From positions 13,189,501 through 13,253,500 of the forward strand of contig JAZHRO010000054.1 of assembly GCA_037157565.1 (NCBI GenBank): a stretch of DNA of 64,000 nucleotides, in the 5' to 3' direction. Below are positions 1 to 11,335 of the stretch, piece by piece. The position numbers were made by a program, and so were the translations under genes. The notes under the pieces were generated by a model. That model made no database searches, was not told where the DNA came from, and saw nothing but the letters and a program-made list of their open reading frames with translations. Within the stretch, counting starts at the first letter, position 1. Each line of letters begins with the position of its first letter. The stretch is from Thalassia testudinum. Its lineage: Eukaryota; Streptophyta; Magnoliopsida; Alismatales; Hydrocharitaceae.

Positions 1-648
1 CCCAGGTGTCCTCTCTTAATGATTTTAGGCCAATTTCTTGCTACAACACTCTTTATAAAGTAATTGTCAAGATTCTTACTTGCCAGCTTAGTGCCGTCAT
101 GCCTAAGTTGGTCAGCCTAAATCAGGAAGCATTCATTAAAGGCAGGCCTATAGTGGATTGCTCTCCCCTTGCCTAGGAGTTTCTTATGAGGTTTCACTCG
201 ACGGGCGTTGCCTCAAGAAGGGAAGATTGCTCACCACAACGAGGCTCCAATCATGGGGTATTCTTGTTGATACATCATGTGCGTTGTCGATATACACTTG
301 AGGTGTAGGCCGATACTTGAGAACGCTGTTTACCGGACTACCCTCTACTCTCTATTCTATCCGCTAAGTACAGGGACAACCGTAAACACACCTCCCCCCA
401 CCTCATCATTCTCCCTCTTGGAAGTTACTGGCAGCTGTAGCATCTAAATAGAATGCAATAATCGACGAAGGTTCCCTATTCCTCCTAATACTCTAGCAAG
501 TTGGATAACTATAGATTATGGGTCTCTCTCCTTAATATTTATTTTTATTTTCATGTAATACCCCATTATTTTAGTAGTCCTCTTTGCACTTAAGTTAGTG
601 GTTTTTTTTTAATAATATATTATCCTATACTCAAAAAAAAAAAAAGAA
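1..648 (+). mobile_element. LINE (non-LTR retrotransposon) 3' fragment, internally deleted
   Basis: Frame 3 from base 3 to the stop at 174-176 reads as the LINE reverse transcriptase entry motif (NDFRPIS, then LYK, then NQEAFIKGRPI), so the element enters from outside the window. Soon after, around 210-330, a different frame shows a zf-RVT-like stretch (GRLLTTTRLQSWGI followed by VDTSCAL). The region between these two domains, over 1 kb in intact LINEs, is therefore deleted. The sequence then becomes AT-rich and ends in a run of 13 A at about 634-646, as expected for a 3' UTR and poly(A) tail. It carries stops and frame changes and is not functional. Confidence 0.8.
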
Positions 649-795
649 ATCCACCTCCCAGCCGTCATGTGAGATGAAACAAATAATCCACCTTTTCTAA
701 GGTGATTTAGTGTAAAAAGCCCATCTCATCAAACTCGCCTTCCGTGGTGGCAGATTAAATGTTGTATGTAATCAAATAAAAATTAGATTAATTAT

Positions 796-844
<49 letters not shown>

Positions 845-1600
845 ATATTTATATTTATATCTTTGAAAAATATCATCTAATCTTTTTTATGTATCTCGAC
901 AAATTATGTGAATTAAATGAAGGTTTTGGTTAAAAGAGAAAGAAAAAAGTATGTATACAAAAAATCTTTATTATTTGATTTTCTAAGGATACATAAAGAA
1001 GGTATATGATTATTTTTACAGATAAAATGTAAATACAATATATATAAAGATGTATATGTTTTTGACAATGATTAGAGTAGATTGTTGCCTTTAGAGAAAG
1101 GTAATTTAGAGCATACGGAGAGAACATAATATATATACATATGCAATTAATATTTTTATTAATTATTTTAATTATATAAATTCTTTTTAGATAGATTTGG
1201 TTAGAGGAATGAGTTTAGAGAAATAAATATGGAGGATAAATGGAAAGTAAGTATAATAATAAATAATGGTAATGTATGTGACATCAAAAAATAAAATATG
1301 AAAGATAACTCATAAAAAATGAAAAGAAAAAAAACTTACCTATGTCACTTTTTATAATTTTTTCTCAATTCTTCCCTTACCAATGAAGGATACACATATG
1401 AAATAGTACATGTGATGTTTGAAAGGATACATGTATTATTGATCGAAAATTAAGATAAAAAATTTAAAAAGATAATAACAAATGAGACTTTTGTGTATTT
1501 CATTACCTAAAATAAAAATAACTTGCATATCACCTCCCGCCGTAGAATTAACTTATCTTGATACGAGAGAACAAAACCTGAAAATTTTCTCATCGGAATT
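649..1600. other. AT-rich intergenic DNA
   Basis: No coding signal was found on either strand. It contains the TA microsatellite listed separately and several runs of A or T. The right end grades into the GC-rich leader of the gene that starts at 1946. Confidence 0.6.
799..841. repeat. (TA)n microsatellite
   Basis: About 21 uninterrupted TA units, flanked by TTTA-rich sequence. Confidence 0.95.
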
Positions 1601-1945
1601 TCTAGGTGCCAAGTACCGGATTGAGTGACACGCCAACAAAACGAGCACTGCCTCACCCCATATCTGCACCACCACTGCGCCTTGCAAGGCCCGAAGCGCC
1701 GAGCTCCACGACACACCTCCCCACTCCTCCCCACACGCGGGCAGGCAAAGGCTTTAGGCAACCCCTCCACCACCACAACCTCTAACCACTTCCTCCCTTC
1801 CCCTCACCTCAACTCCCCGTCGAGAAGTCTAACAGCAACCACACCTCACCGATCAGAACCCCAAACACACACGCACGCACGCACGCACAAAAGGTCGGAA
1901 CAGCGGAGCCCGAGGCGTGGCCGTGGCCTCGCTGGGGGGCGGCGG
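1600..1945 (+). promoter_or_regulatory. 5' flank and probable leader of the NDUFAF4-like gene
   Basis: Base composition changes from AT-rich to C-rich (many CACC, CTCC and CCAC runs) in the 350 bases before the ATG at 1946. It includes an (ACGC)n tract near 1868-1888. I see no TATA box at a convincing distance. C- and CT-rich leaders without TATA are common in plant housekeeping genes. The transcription start cannot be placed from sequence alone. Confidence 0.4.
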
Positions 1946-4900
1946 ATGGGGCAGACTCTCCGGCGCGCCGCGGGGAAGGCGAAGAACACCACCTTCAAGC
2001 CCCCGCCGCCGCCTCCTCAGACGCGCGTCAGGAATGCCGCCGAGAGGGAAGGCGGCGCGCAGGATAGGCTCGGCGTCGCCCCCTCCGCCGATTTAGCAGG
2101 TGACCCCCAGATTCTAACGCTGTTGAACAGTTAAAGAGTTCTGTGGACTTTATCAGCAGATTCTAGAAATTCGCTTTCCTTTTTCCTTCCTTTTTTTTTT
2201 TTTTTTTGTTCTTTTAGCCCTTTTTTTGTTTTCAGGTGATTCCAAGCCAACAAATAGATGATAAGAACATGGATTTAAGGGGTGTGGGAGGAGAACCTTC
2301 AGCTACAATTGTTAGTATAGTACATGTGGAGAGAGAACCCCTTTTACCGGGGACAGAATGGCATCTTCTCCTAACAGCATAGCAGCAGACCCTACAGATT
2401 ACGGCTCTACTTAACTCCACGCCACTTACCTCGGCCTCGGCCTCGGCCTCGTCCTCGTCCTCGTCCTCGCGCCCTTCTTTCCCATTCTTGGGGGCTCGAT
2501 AACCGCATCTTCCGTCTCACCGTATTGGCCACCACCAATGGCCTAATTACCACCACCTTGCGCTTCTCTTTTTAACTCAACCTGGCTGTACAAGCAAAAG
2601 CCATGCCTCGAACACTGGTCTCGAATGAATACGTTTAATCATAGCAAGGGGAGTGCCTTGGATAATGGGTGGTGGCTATGTTGTTACACAAGGTGTACCA
2701 CTATTTTTTCTAATTGATCAAGGTCCTGTGCAATCCCATGTGGACAGTTACGAACATCTTACCTGCAGCATTTACCTCACAAGTGCTCGCGATTACAAGT
2801 TTGACCACAATGGAGAGCACCTGAGGCTTTTCATGCCCTTTGCTGTAATGCAGTGCCACTGCACGTAGAGAATCCCGTGGGAAAGGACCAAATGGCATTC
2901 TCTTATCTAAGGCAGTCCAACATTAGTAGTCCCTCGGTCGTAAAGATTCCTTGGTGCTACAGACGCATGCATTGTAGCTGTGGACTCTTCCTCCAGCAAC
3001 AACAGCTGTGAGCTTGTCGTCCATGCAAGTCTCCCAATTGGCTCCACATAGAGTCAGGCCATTTCCTCTATCGGGAATTTTTCCTCTGAGGAATCGTAGT
3101 TTACGTTTGCGTGGTCATTTTCGTAGTTCAGCCTAAATAAATATGGCTAAGTGGAGATTTATTGCTTGGATTGTTAGTCATCTAGGATATTTGATTTAGA
3201 ATTAATTAAAGAAAAGCCACCACTTTCAACATTTGCAGAATTGCAAGCATTGACATAAAGTAGGTAATCTTGACATTTGACAATGTTGGGAAACATTGTT
3301 TAGACATTTACTAATAAATGTAAAATGTTGAAAGAGTCCGAACAGGTTTTGATGTTTCCTAGGCAAGTGTTGATATTGGTCATCATCCATCAATCCAATA
3401 TCAATCTGTGATTAAGGGCACTATATTGCGATTCTCATCACCAGTCAACCCAATTTCTGCAGAAGCGTATGTGCAACTCAATTTCTGCGGCAGTGTATGT
3501 GCAGTAGTGATTGGATAGCCACTAATTTGTCAAGACAAGAATGGGAGACACAACAACGCTGCCTTTTATCACATTAAGTGGGGTCACACCGCCCCCCCCC
3601 CCCCCCCAAACATACACACACCACAAACTCCTGATCTATATTCTCTATCTGAAATCCAAATAATAAGATCAATCACCATATATGCCTTTTCTTTTCTCGA
3701 ACACTTCTTCAATGTTTCCCAACCTCTCTTCTCAAGCTCTAACATCCAACTTCTCACACCAGTCGAAGTAGTGCATCAAGAGGCCTTCTCTCCAAATGAC
3801 TAGAAACGTGTGGCATTCAAGATTATTGATAAGTATTATATGCATATTTTGCATGTGACAGCTCATTTTTATTGAATTTGGTTGAAGTCACCTGCCCAGC
3901 CATTATTTTGACAATACTAGAGTTTGGTTGAAATAGTGAGATTTCACTTTATGAATTTTGTGCTTAAGAAGAGTGCACAAGCTGAATATCCTTCAGATAA
4001 TTGAGAATTATTGGGTAAAGAACATGGATTACTTACTAATCCATACACTACTTTCTTGATATACAGTCATCACTCATCTGTCAATTCTTCCAAGTCCTCC
4101 ATCCTTTCTTTAATACTATAACATGCTCCCCTAAAAAACTACCATATAGTTGTTTTACTCCCTCACTGCTGCCCATCATCCAGCCAGCTCTGCCATCTAG
4201 TTTCTTTATTTTATTTTATTTTATTGCAGAACCAATTGCTTATCCTTTTATTTATTTCCTAAAAATCTCATTCTCAAAACCTGAATTTCATGTTTGCTGC
4301 TTTCAACTATCTCCAAGGTCAGACTTCTGTATTATGCTATATTGGACTCCCAATGAAATATAATGATAAAGGGAGCAGATTTATGTGTGCATTGCATTCC
4401 ATATAAAGGAAGCAAATGCTGTTCATCATATATTTCATTTCAAATAATTCACCCATTGTAGTCTAAAGAGCAAGATATTGGCAAGAGTACTCTCAATAGC
4501 TTAATACTAGAAGAATTCATCCATTATTGCATGTAGAGCAAGATATTGGCAAGCATACTCCCAATATCTTAATCCTGAACCTTAATACGGAACTTTATGC
4601 ACATTCCATGGTTTTTTTGGCTTGTAAAAGTTGTTTTCATTCCAAACATCCGTTAACAATTACTTACGATTTGTTAGGAGAGGTAGGCTGTCAAGCTTGG
4701 TGTTGAAACTTGTAAGGCTTGTTAACAGTTATGCATTGTTTTCCCTTCTCTATTTAGTGAATTCCATACATTGTGTGAATACTTTTTCAAGTGGTCCCAT
4801 GTTTTTAAAGTTGATTGCTGCACCATGTGAACATGAGTATCATTTATTTTCTTAAATTGTGATGTGCTATATCCATTCTTAGGAATGAATTCAGCATTTG

Positions 4901-7900
4901 TGAAGAATGGAATCCCGGATATGTATCAAATTGTGTTGTAGATTTGTGAAAGTAAAGTACTAATACATCCATTTTTTTTAGATGGCCCCTCTAAGATGAG
5001 AAATGAATCCAGCGTTCTTGAAGAACAAGACCCTGAATATGATGCTATGCTCAGTAAGATGGTCGGGAGGATCACATCAAAACCTGGTGGAAAGCTTGAA
5101 ATGGGTGAGGTATGGGTTGTTCTCAATGTCTTTATGCAACATAATGGGTTTAAACATGCCTTGTTTGTTCAAATTAAAAAAAAGTACCTTCTTTTTTCAT
5201 TCCATCAATGAATCTGCATGCTCATCTTGCCATTTGATACTGTTATGGTGCAATAATAATCTAGCATCTCCAGCAGTGTCTATGAGGCTGTTGGAGTCCA
5301 TTTGCTTAGTAGAAGACCATACACAAATTACCCATAAAACATCATGGCATGGCCTGTAGATGCTTCTAGGAGATGGGGCTTAAAGTACCTGTCATCTGTT
5401 ATGGGATGCCTTTTTGTGTGTGCATTTGAGTGCATGCGTGGGTGTGTGTTCTTTGACAAATGTAAGGTAACTGCTTTGTAAGTTAAGTAGTAGTCATCTA
5501 TGATATAGAGCTGATAGTCGACGAGTTCATTTGTACTCCTTACAACTTGTGGGATAAAATTCTCTTTTACATAAGGCTTAAATTGATTGCTTTCAAGAGT
5601 AGGAATATTAGCGTGTGAATCCTTGATTTTTCTTCTACTGGTGGCATCTCTGATACCGAAGACAAAGAAAAGCATTTTATTATGACTCTGGAGACTAAGG
5701 CAGAGCAGGTGATCGTGATTGAAGGATTCACTTGGAAGGCTGGAAGCTAACCAAATAATGAATATATAGGGGGCAGTCAGTTCTTCATTTTATTGAATTT
5801 AAAATCTATTAAAATAGGCTTTAAGCAGTTTCCCAACCTGCAAATTTTGTTATGAAACACAAACCTCCCCCAACCCTTCACTTTTTGAAAGCCATAATCC
5901 CATATCTTCAAAAAACATTTTCAAAATAAGGCCCTCTCAATTAGAAAAAAGGCCTAACTGTTTTGAAATATAGCTTTATTAGCCACAATGGTCACAACAA
6001 TGACAATGATTGAGCCCTTTTGACCTTTGATCTAAGTTAGCCTGTCATGCAGGCCTCTTATTGTTAACTACACTTGAAACCTTGGTGTCATTTTCATTTG
6101 TCTAGAAGAAAAAGCTTTCATGCCCCTATCGAAACAAAGTGACTGGAAAAAAAAAATCTGTTACATCCTCCACATCAAAGGCAGGTAGGGAACAAATTGA
6201 ATCTCTATTAGCTAACCTAACCAGTGCAATCTGTAACCCTTCATAAGAAGTCTCATCAATCAAAAGTTATACTAATAAAAAAGGAAATTAGGAGTTTTAA
6301 CAAAGGCATTCTACAATCTTTTGCAATGACACATTTACCCCTGCTATCTTTGCATTTATGTATACCTCTAAAACTGTTATTTTGCTATATATTTCCCCCT
6401 TTATCTAGAAATTAGAGGTTGGGTTAACCTAACTCCATCTTGGTCATTACAAATCCAATCCTAGAGGTTAACTCAATGGTTCCACTTTTTTTTCTTAAAA
6501 AGAAAACTTTTTTCCTATCCCTCCTGTGACATCACCACCACCTTCTTGCCTTCCCTCACCAACCCTCCTCCAACATCCCTCTCCTCTCCTGCTGCCCCCT
6601 CGTCTTCTTGCTGCCTCCTACCTTGCCACTACCTCCTCCTGCCACCCCCTCCACCCTAGGCACTATCCTCCCCAAATTCCAAGCGCTCCCTCTTCTGCCA
6701 GTTGCCCTTTCCTCAACTTGCCACTAATGCTCCTCCAATGTGTTGAGAGGGTGAAGGGTATATGTTTCCTGGTGTAAGATGGATGAGTGTTGTGATCAAA
6801 GACTTTCTCTAGTTCAAGTGCATCATCTCTAGTATTTTATATGTTTAGGATTCTACAACTGGTATCAGGGCAAAGCTCCTTTGGGAGTAGGTCCTCTTGT
6901 CAAGCCTTGCTCTTTCATAATCGTGACCTACCTAAATCAGCTGACTCTGACAAGTTCAACTCTGTGGAAATTCTGGTGGCAAAAAGATCTTTGGAAGTGC
7001 CCCCTCTAGTGCCCTCCTCTTGCTTTCACCACACTCTTTCAGCTGCCCCCTCCTTGAGCACAACGCCACCACCCCCCCCATTATGGCAAGAAAGCTGGAA
7101 CAAAACATCTTCAGTTAAAGATGAAGGTTCTTTTGATGGAGTTTAATTCCAAGGGCATTTACATTAACCAAGCAACTTCTAAAGGCACACGTGTAAATGC
7201 AAAGTTTACAAGGGTTGCAAAAGGTTTTAGGGTTATTTTTGTAGGGCTCCAAAAAATTTAGAAGGACCTACACGTAGAAATTATAATCTCAAATATAGCA
7301 AGGATCATCCTCCTCCTGGGTGGGATCTAAAGGATTACCACCCTTTTTCCTTTCAAAAGAAAAAGGATCATCCTCCTCCTTAGTGCCACTTGGTGTAAAC
7401 CTTCTTCAAGGTGAATCCTGCCATCATGCCATGTCTAGGGTCATTAGCAGAAGCACTAGGGCAAGATATTCCTCAAAAGAAAAAGAAACACGAGGTCAAT
7501 AGTGGCTAAGGCCCTATGGGATCTCCAAATAACTGTTGCATTTTTTGGGGAAACAAAGGTGCTACAGCATTAGGTCCCCAATTTCATCAGGTTTCTCATT
7601 TCTAACCATGCATGGCAACAGAGAGACAATGGTTTGCCCATACAGGCCTGCAGAAACAACAAATTTGATAGTGCTGCCTAGAATAGCCCTTTGTAAAGGT
7701 AGGATTTCCCCTGACAACCAACCTTCGACTCTACCAATCAAGTTTTCCATAACATGCTATAAAGATACGTTTGCAGAAGTTACCTCCAAGTGGGTCAGGG
7801 TGACACACATGTGTCTACTCATGTATTATTCAAGTGCTCTTCCTCAATGCTCCCTTTGCTCACTGGGCATGGTTTTGCATTATTCTTGTTAGGGTCAAAC

Positions 7901-8475
7901 CTCTCCTCTTTTTTTGCTGTTGTATGTTTGTTGACATCTATGAAGGGCAATTCTATCTAGAATCGTTACATCAAAATTTTATCTAGAGTAGAATCTTGTC
8001 CATGGACCTGTCAGTTTTTCCTATGTGAAATTTGCTTCCTATAATCTTGTGAACATCAGTTCTTGACTTTAGCAATCAGCATAACCTCTTGCAGTCTATA
8101 GTCTATACTATACCTCCACAATCCGTTTAGTTATATTGCCTTTTACGTTTGCTTTTACCGTAGGCATTCATAGTTGAGAAGTACAACCGTCCTCTACCAA
8201 AGCTGCGGAGTTCTAGAGATGAAGGCAGTCCTGCAGGTCCAAAGCCTACTCCTCCTGGAACAATAGACATCCAACAGCTGCGGCAGATCTTTCTTCTGTA
8301 TGAGGGCAAGTCAGAAGAGCATCAAGGGGCAATGAACGTCGAGGAGATTGCCACAAAATTCAGACTAGAGACGTTCCAGGTGCAGAAGATTCTGCAGTTT
8401 GCATCATTGCCGAAGGAAGACATTTCTTCTCAAAAAAAACCAAAGGAAGAAGTTAACAAGAACAGCCAGAAATGA
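1946..8475 (+). CDS. NDUFAF4-like mitochondrial complex I assembly factor, three exons
   Basis: Exons are 1946-2099, 4982-5109 and 8164-8475, each bounded by GT and AG, with intron phases 1 and 0. Together they give 197 codons and a stop. The N-terminus is basic (MGQTLRRAAGKAKN) and followed by a proline run. The middle has PEYDAMLSKMVGRI. The C-terminal part (TIDIQQLRQIFLLYEG, then NVEEIATKFRLETFQVQKIL, then SLPKED) resembles the conserved C-terminal helical region of animal NDUFAF4 (about 175 residues), a chaperone for NADH:ubiquinone oxidoreductase assembly at the inner mitochondrial membrane. The start was chosen because it is the first ATG in frame with the conserved part and lies just after the C-rich leader. 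The tail is lysine-rich. Introns of 2.9 and 3.1 kb hold repeat sequence. The gene model looks intact. The family assignment rests on remembered motifs, so the gene could instead be an unrelated plant-specific small protein. Confidence 0.7.
2100..4981 (+). other. Intron 1 of the NDUFAF4-like gene
   Basis: It starts GTGACC after a split codon and ends in a T-rich tract followed by AG at 4980-4981. Contents: a hexamer repeat of CCTCGG/CCTCGT near 2429-2470, a 16-base C run at 3592-3607, and short open frames around 2232-2898 that I cannot assign. The 2.25-3.1 kb part is less AT-rich than the rest and may be an inserted fragment of another gene or repeat, but no family is recognisable. Confidence 0.6.
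2429..2470. repeat. CCTCGG/CCTCGT hexamer microsatellite
   Basis: Three CCTCGG-type units followed by about three CCTCGT units, in the first intron of the NDUFAF4-like gene. Confidence 0.85.
5110..8163 (+). other. Intron 2 of the NDUFAF4-like gene, with retroelement remnant
   Basis: It begins GTATGG and ends TTTTACCGTAG at 8163. Its middle part (about 6.4-7.5 kb) is C- and CT-rich, unlike the flanks, and includes a primer-binding-site-like sequence (separate entry). No functional ORF is seen. Confidence 0.6.
6853..6871 (+). mobile_element. LTR end plus primer-binding-site remnant of an LTR retrotransposon
   Basis: TACA (a possible LTR end) is followed by AC and then TGGTATCAGGGC. The latter differs by one base from the initiator tRNA-Met primer-binding site TGGTATCAGAGC used by many plant Copia and Gypsy elements. 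I could not find the matching second LTR or clear gag-pol, so this is at most a fragment inside intron 2. Confidence 0.4.
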
Positions 8476-9184
8476 CATCAGCCTATTACGGTCTTTTGTT
8501 TCCCTTGTATCCCCTTTTGTTTGCCCCTAGATACAGGAGAAGATACTGGTCAACGGGACTGAAACGGAAACCCTTCTTGTTTCTTTTGAATTGATTAGAG
8601 AAGAGAGATCTACACTCTACGATAATAAATGTAAGAGTACAGTCTTCCTCTCTGTAGTGGATATTTTACATACCATTTGTATTGGACGATTTTTCCATTC
8701 TCAAAATGATATAAACATGTCTACCGAGATCGCCTGGATTTTGATTCTTTATCTTAGAGGGGTAGGTTCTAACCCTGTCATTTGGAAGGCCAATTGTTCA
8801 ATCACTTTTGAGGTCCTCCACGTTGTTCGTACCTCAAATTTTCCCAGTCACCTGCATATCTCCAGTTTATTGCACTTCTTATATGCAACTCATACGTTTC
8901 CATGGCTCTGTGGATTGCTGTCGTGGGCATTTTTTTTCGTTCTCTGCAGATTATCTTTCTAGTCGTGTCACTATTTTTCTATTCAGAAAGAGATAATGCC
9001 CTTGTTTGATCCCCAAACTGGATACACCCTGTGAAAAAAAAAGAGGCACGTTCCAATACTGAAGACAGTTGCAAAAAAGACGAGTACGGGAACGCGATGT
9101 TATTAGCATCAAATAAATCTACCTTAGCTAGACCATCCACTTACACCACGAATTACTCGTTGGTAATTACTACCATCAACCTGG
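8476..9184. other. Tail-to-tail spacer between the NDUFAF4-like and RAV-like genes
   Basis: It holds the presumed 3' UTRs of two convergent genes. No conserved ORF is present. The short open frames at 8591-8996 have no recognisable domain. Confidence 0.5.
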
Positions 9185-10249
9185 CTAGCTACCTATCTGC
9201 ACCCCAAACAACCACACCCCTTCCCTATTCTTCACCACATGGTCATTCTTACCCTTATCATTATCATGATTAATGTTACCATGATCAAGATCATTATCAT
9301 CATGATGCCCAACACTGGTAGCTGCGGTAACATTGGTAGCATTAGCATTGGCATCAGCATGCTCCAAAACATCGATCACTTCGAAGGGCCTCCTCGCTCC
9401 CCTCCCTCCTCGGCGGCCGCCCTTGTCCTCGCACCTGTAGAAGACGACGGTGTCCCTGGCCCTCAAGCCCTTGGTGTTGACGAACCTGTTCCAGCCCTTG
9501 GTGAAGACGAAGCTCTGGCTGCTGCTCCAGTAGCAGTACCTGAACTCCCACCTCCTCCCTTCCCTGTCCCTGAACTCAACCATCGTCCCCTTCACCTCGC
9601 CGCCTCCACCCCCCTTCGCCTCCGTGGCGGTCGTCATCACGGGGGGAAAGTGCTGCACCGCGTGCTTCTTAGGTATCACCAGCCTGTTCAGCTTCCCCAC
9701 GTCGCTTGGCGTCAGCTCCTTCTGGAACAGCGGGTGCAACTCCATCCCGCTGCCATCGCCAACCACTGCGGAGGAGGACCAGGAGGAGGAGGAGGGCCCA
9801 ACGCCTCCGCCGCCGCTGCTGCCAGAGAGGACGACGTACTCGGAGAACTTGGCGTCGTAGGAGCCGTTGCACTGGAAGAGGCGCTCGAGGGGTGGGGGGC
9901 GGCGTAGGTCGTCGGGGCGGAAGGTGATGGCGGTGGCCGAGGACTCCTCGGAATTGAAGGTGCCGAGCCAGTGGCGGCCGTGTTCGGAGCATATCTGGGC
10001 GCCCCAGTGGCCGTTGTGCTGGAGGACCATGCCCTTGAAGCGCGAGGTGGACGAGGAGGAGGAGGAGGAGGCGGCCGGGCAATTGTTGTCGTGGTGGTGG
10101 TTGTTCTTGTGGCGTTTTGAGGCGGGGAGGAGGCGGTTGGCTGCAGTGGTGTCGCTCGACTCCGAGGCCTCGTGGGCCACCGCTGCCACCGCCGCGGTGG
10201 AGATGATGGACTCCTCGTCCACTGGGAAGCTCCTGCATGGTGTTTGCAC
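9185..10249 (-). CDS. RAV-type B3 transcription factor with degenerate AP2 domain; no in-frame ATG
   Basis: A single open frame of 354 codons with very high GC, as in intronless monocot RAV genes. Residues 69-98 match the start of an AP2 domain (SRFKGMVLQHNGHWGAQI, then WLGTFN). The following helix (AYD..A..RFRGRDAVTNF in RAVs) is missing and EESSATA runs straight into ITFRPDD. Residues about 175-275 are a good B3 DNA-binding domain (ELTPSDVGKLNRLVIPKKHA, later FRYCYWSSSQSFVFTKGWNRFV). Near the C-terminus WLFGVQI resembles the RLFGV repression motif. RAV proteins are nuclear repressors of flowering and growth genes. The frame opens at a GTG. An in-frame TAG lies 14 codons upstream, and the first in-frame ATG is residue 74, inside the AP2 remnant. 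An ATG at 10236-10238 is in another frame. Either a small frameshift or an unseen upstream exon is needed, or the gene is decaying. The B3 part itself shows no damage. Confidence 0.75.
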   Translation of the reverse strand: MQTPCRSFPVDEESIISTAAVAAVAHEASESSDTTAANRLLPASKRHKNNHHHDNNCPAASSSSSSSTSRFKGMVLQHNGHWGAQICSEHGRHWLGTFNSEESSATAITFRPDDLRRPPPLERLFQCNGSYDAKFSEYVVLSGSSGGGGVGPSSSSWSSSAVVGDGSGMELHPLFQKELTPSDVGKLNRLVIPKKHAVQHFPPVMTTATEAKGGGGGEVKGTMVEFRDREGRRWEFRYCYWSSSQSFVFTKGWNRFVNTKGLRARDTVVFYRCEDKGGRRGGRGARRPFEVIDVLEHADANANATNVTAATSVGHHDDNDLDHGNINHDNDKGKNDHVVKNREGVWLFGVQIGS

Positions 10250-10520
10250 GAAAAGGATGGTGTGGTAATCCTGTGATGAGGATGAAATCTATTACTCTTA
10301 CTTAACTAGAGGAGGGTTTGCACCGTCCACTTGTCGCCCTCCCCTGCACCTCCTTGCTCTCTCCCCCCGTCTCTCTCTATTCCATAACCACCCCCCTCCC
10401 TACTCCCCTTGTCTCTCTCATTCGATGATCACCCCACGGCCCTCCCACGCGCGCGCGCACACACAGACTCTCTCTCTCTCCACCCCTCCCACTTCAGGGG
10501 ATGATCTCTTTTAATTTATA
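10250..10520 (-). promoter_or_regulatory. 5' flank of the RAV-like gene, GA-rich on the gene strand
   Basis: On the gene strand this is a GA/GT/GC-rich stretch with short (AC)n, (GC)n and (GA)n tracts around 10447-10484. GAGA-type leaders are common upstream of plant transcription factor genes. The transcription start cannot be placed. Confidence 0.35.
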
Positions 10521-10546
10521 AGAATAAATTATTTAATATAAGTTAC

Positions 10547-10592
<46 letters not shown>

Positions 10593-10598
10593 GTATTT
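10547..10598. repeat. (AT)n followed by (GTAT)n microsatellite
   Basis: About 16 AT units followed by four GTAT units. Confidence 0.9.
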
Positions 10599-10599
10599 A

Positions 10600-11330
10600 T
10601 ATATTTTTATTGATAATAATGTTATTCGTACAGGTTCAATTTCCTAATATATTTAAGATTAGGTCTTCGAGCTCGTATAAATGAGAGGATTATCTCTCAA
10701 TTAAAGAATAAAATAAATGTTATATAGATTACATATAAAAATAAAAAATATAATTTATCTCTCTATCAATTAATATTAATATCAATATATATTAAAATAT
10801 TTTTACTTTAATATAATATATCTATTAAAATATATTTAATACACTACGTCAATCCATTTACATTGACATATTAATATTAAACAATGGGGAAAGGAGTGGG
10901 TTGGAAAAGTAATTGTAAGGATATATTTTGTACGCAAAAGTATTTTTATAAACAAGTCAATAAAATAATTCTTAACAGGAAATATATCCGAAGAGATTAT
11001 AAAGTTAGCTGGTGTTCAGTATACAACAATATAGCTAGGTATGAATATGTTATATGTTAAAAAATGAATCGGATAAACAGATAGATAACCAAACCCATTC
11101 CATGGTCAAATAAGTTTTTTAAACTAAAACCTATATTCATTTAGGAATGGGTCAGGTTTTATTAGTTGGGCTCAGGTTGGGAAATATAAAAATTGATGTA
11201 AAAATTGATGTGTGGTAGTGTAAATGTAATCTCAACTTATGTTTCTTTTTTTATGTAAAAGAAGTACTCACATATGGTGGGATATATCATTGTTGAAATC
11301 AACAATAAATCAATTTGGTAAGAGTGTAAA
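10600..11330. other. AT-rich intergenic DNA
   Basis: No gene or recognisable element. Several runs of TATAT and short A tracts. Confidence 0.5.
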
Positions 11331-11335
11331 CTACT

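Noticed and set aside
1625..2134. 169-codon ORF as a stand-alone gene
   Set aside because: Only the part from 1,946 to 2,099 is coding, as exon 1 of the spliced gene, and in the same frame. The upstream part is leader and the end runs into intron 1.
9239..10268. Long plus-strand and alternative-frame ORFs (222, 189 and 133 codons) over the RAV-like gene
   Set aside because: They are shadows of the GC-rich B3 gene in other frames. The domain evidence supports only the 9,185-10,249 minus frame.
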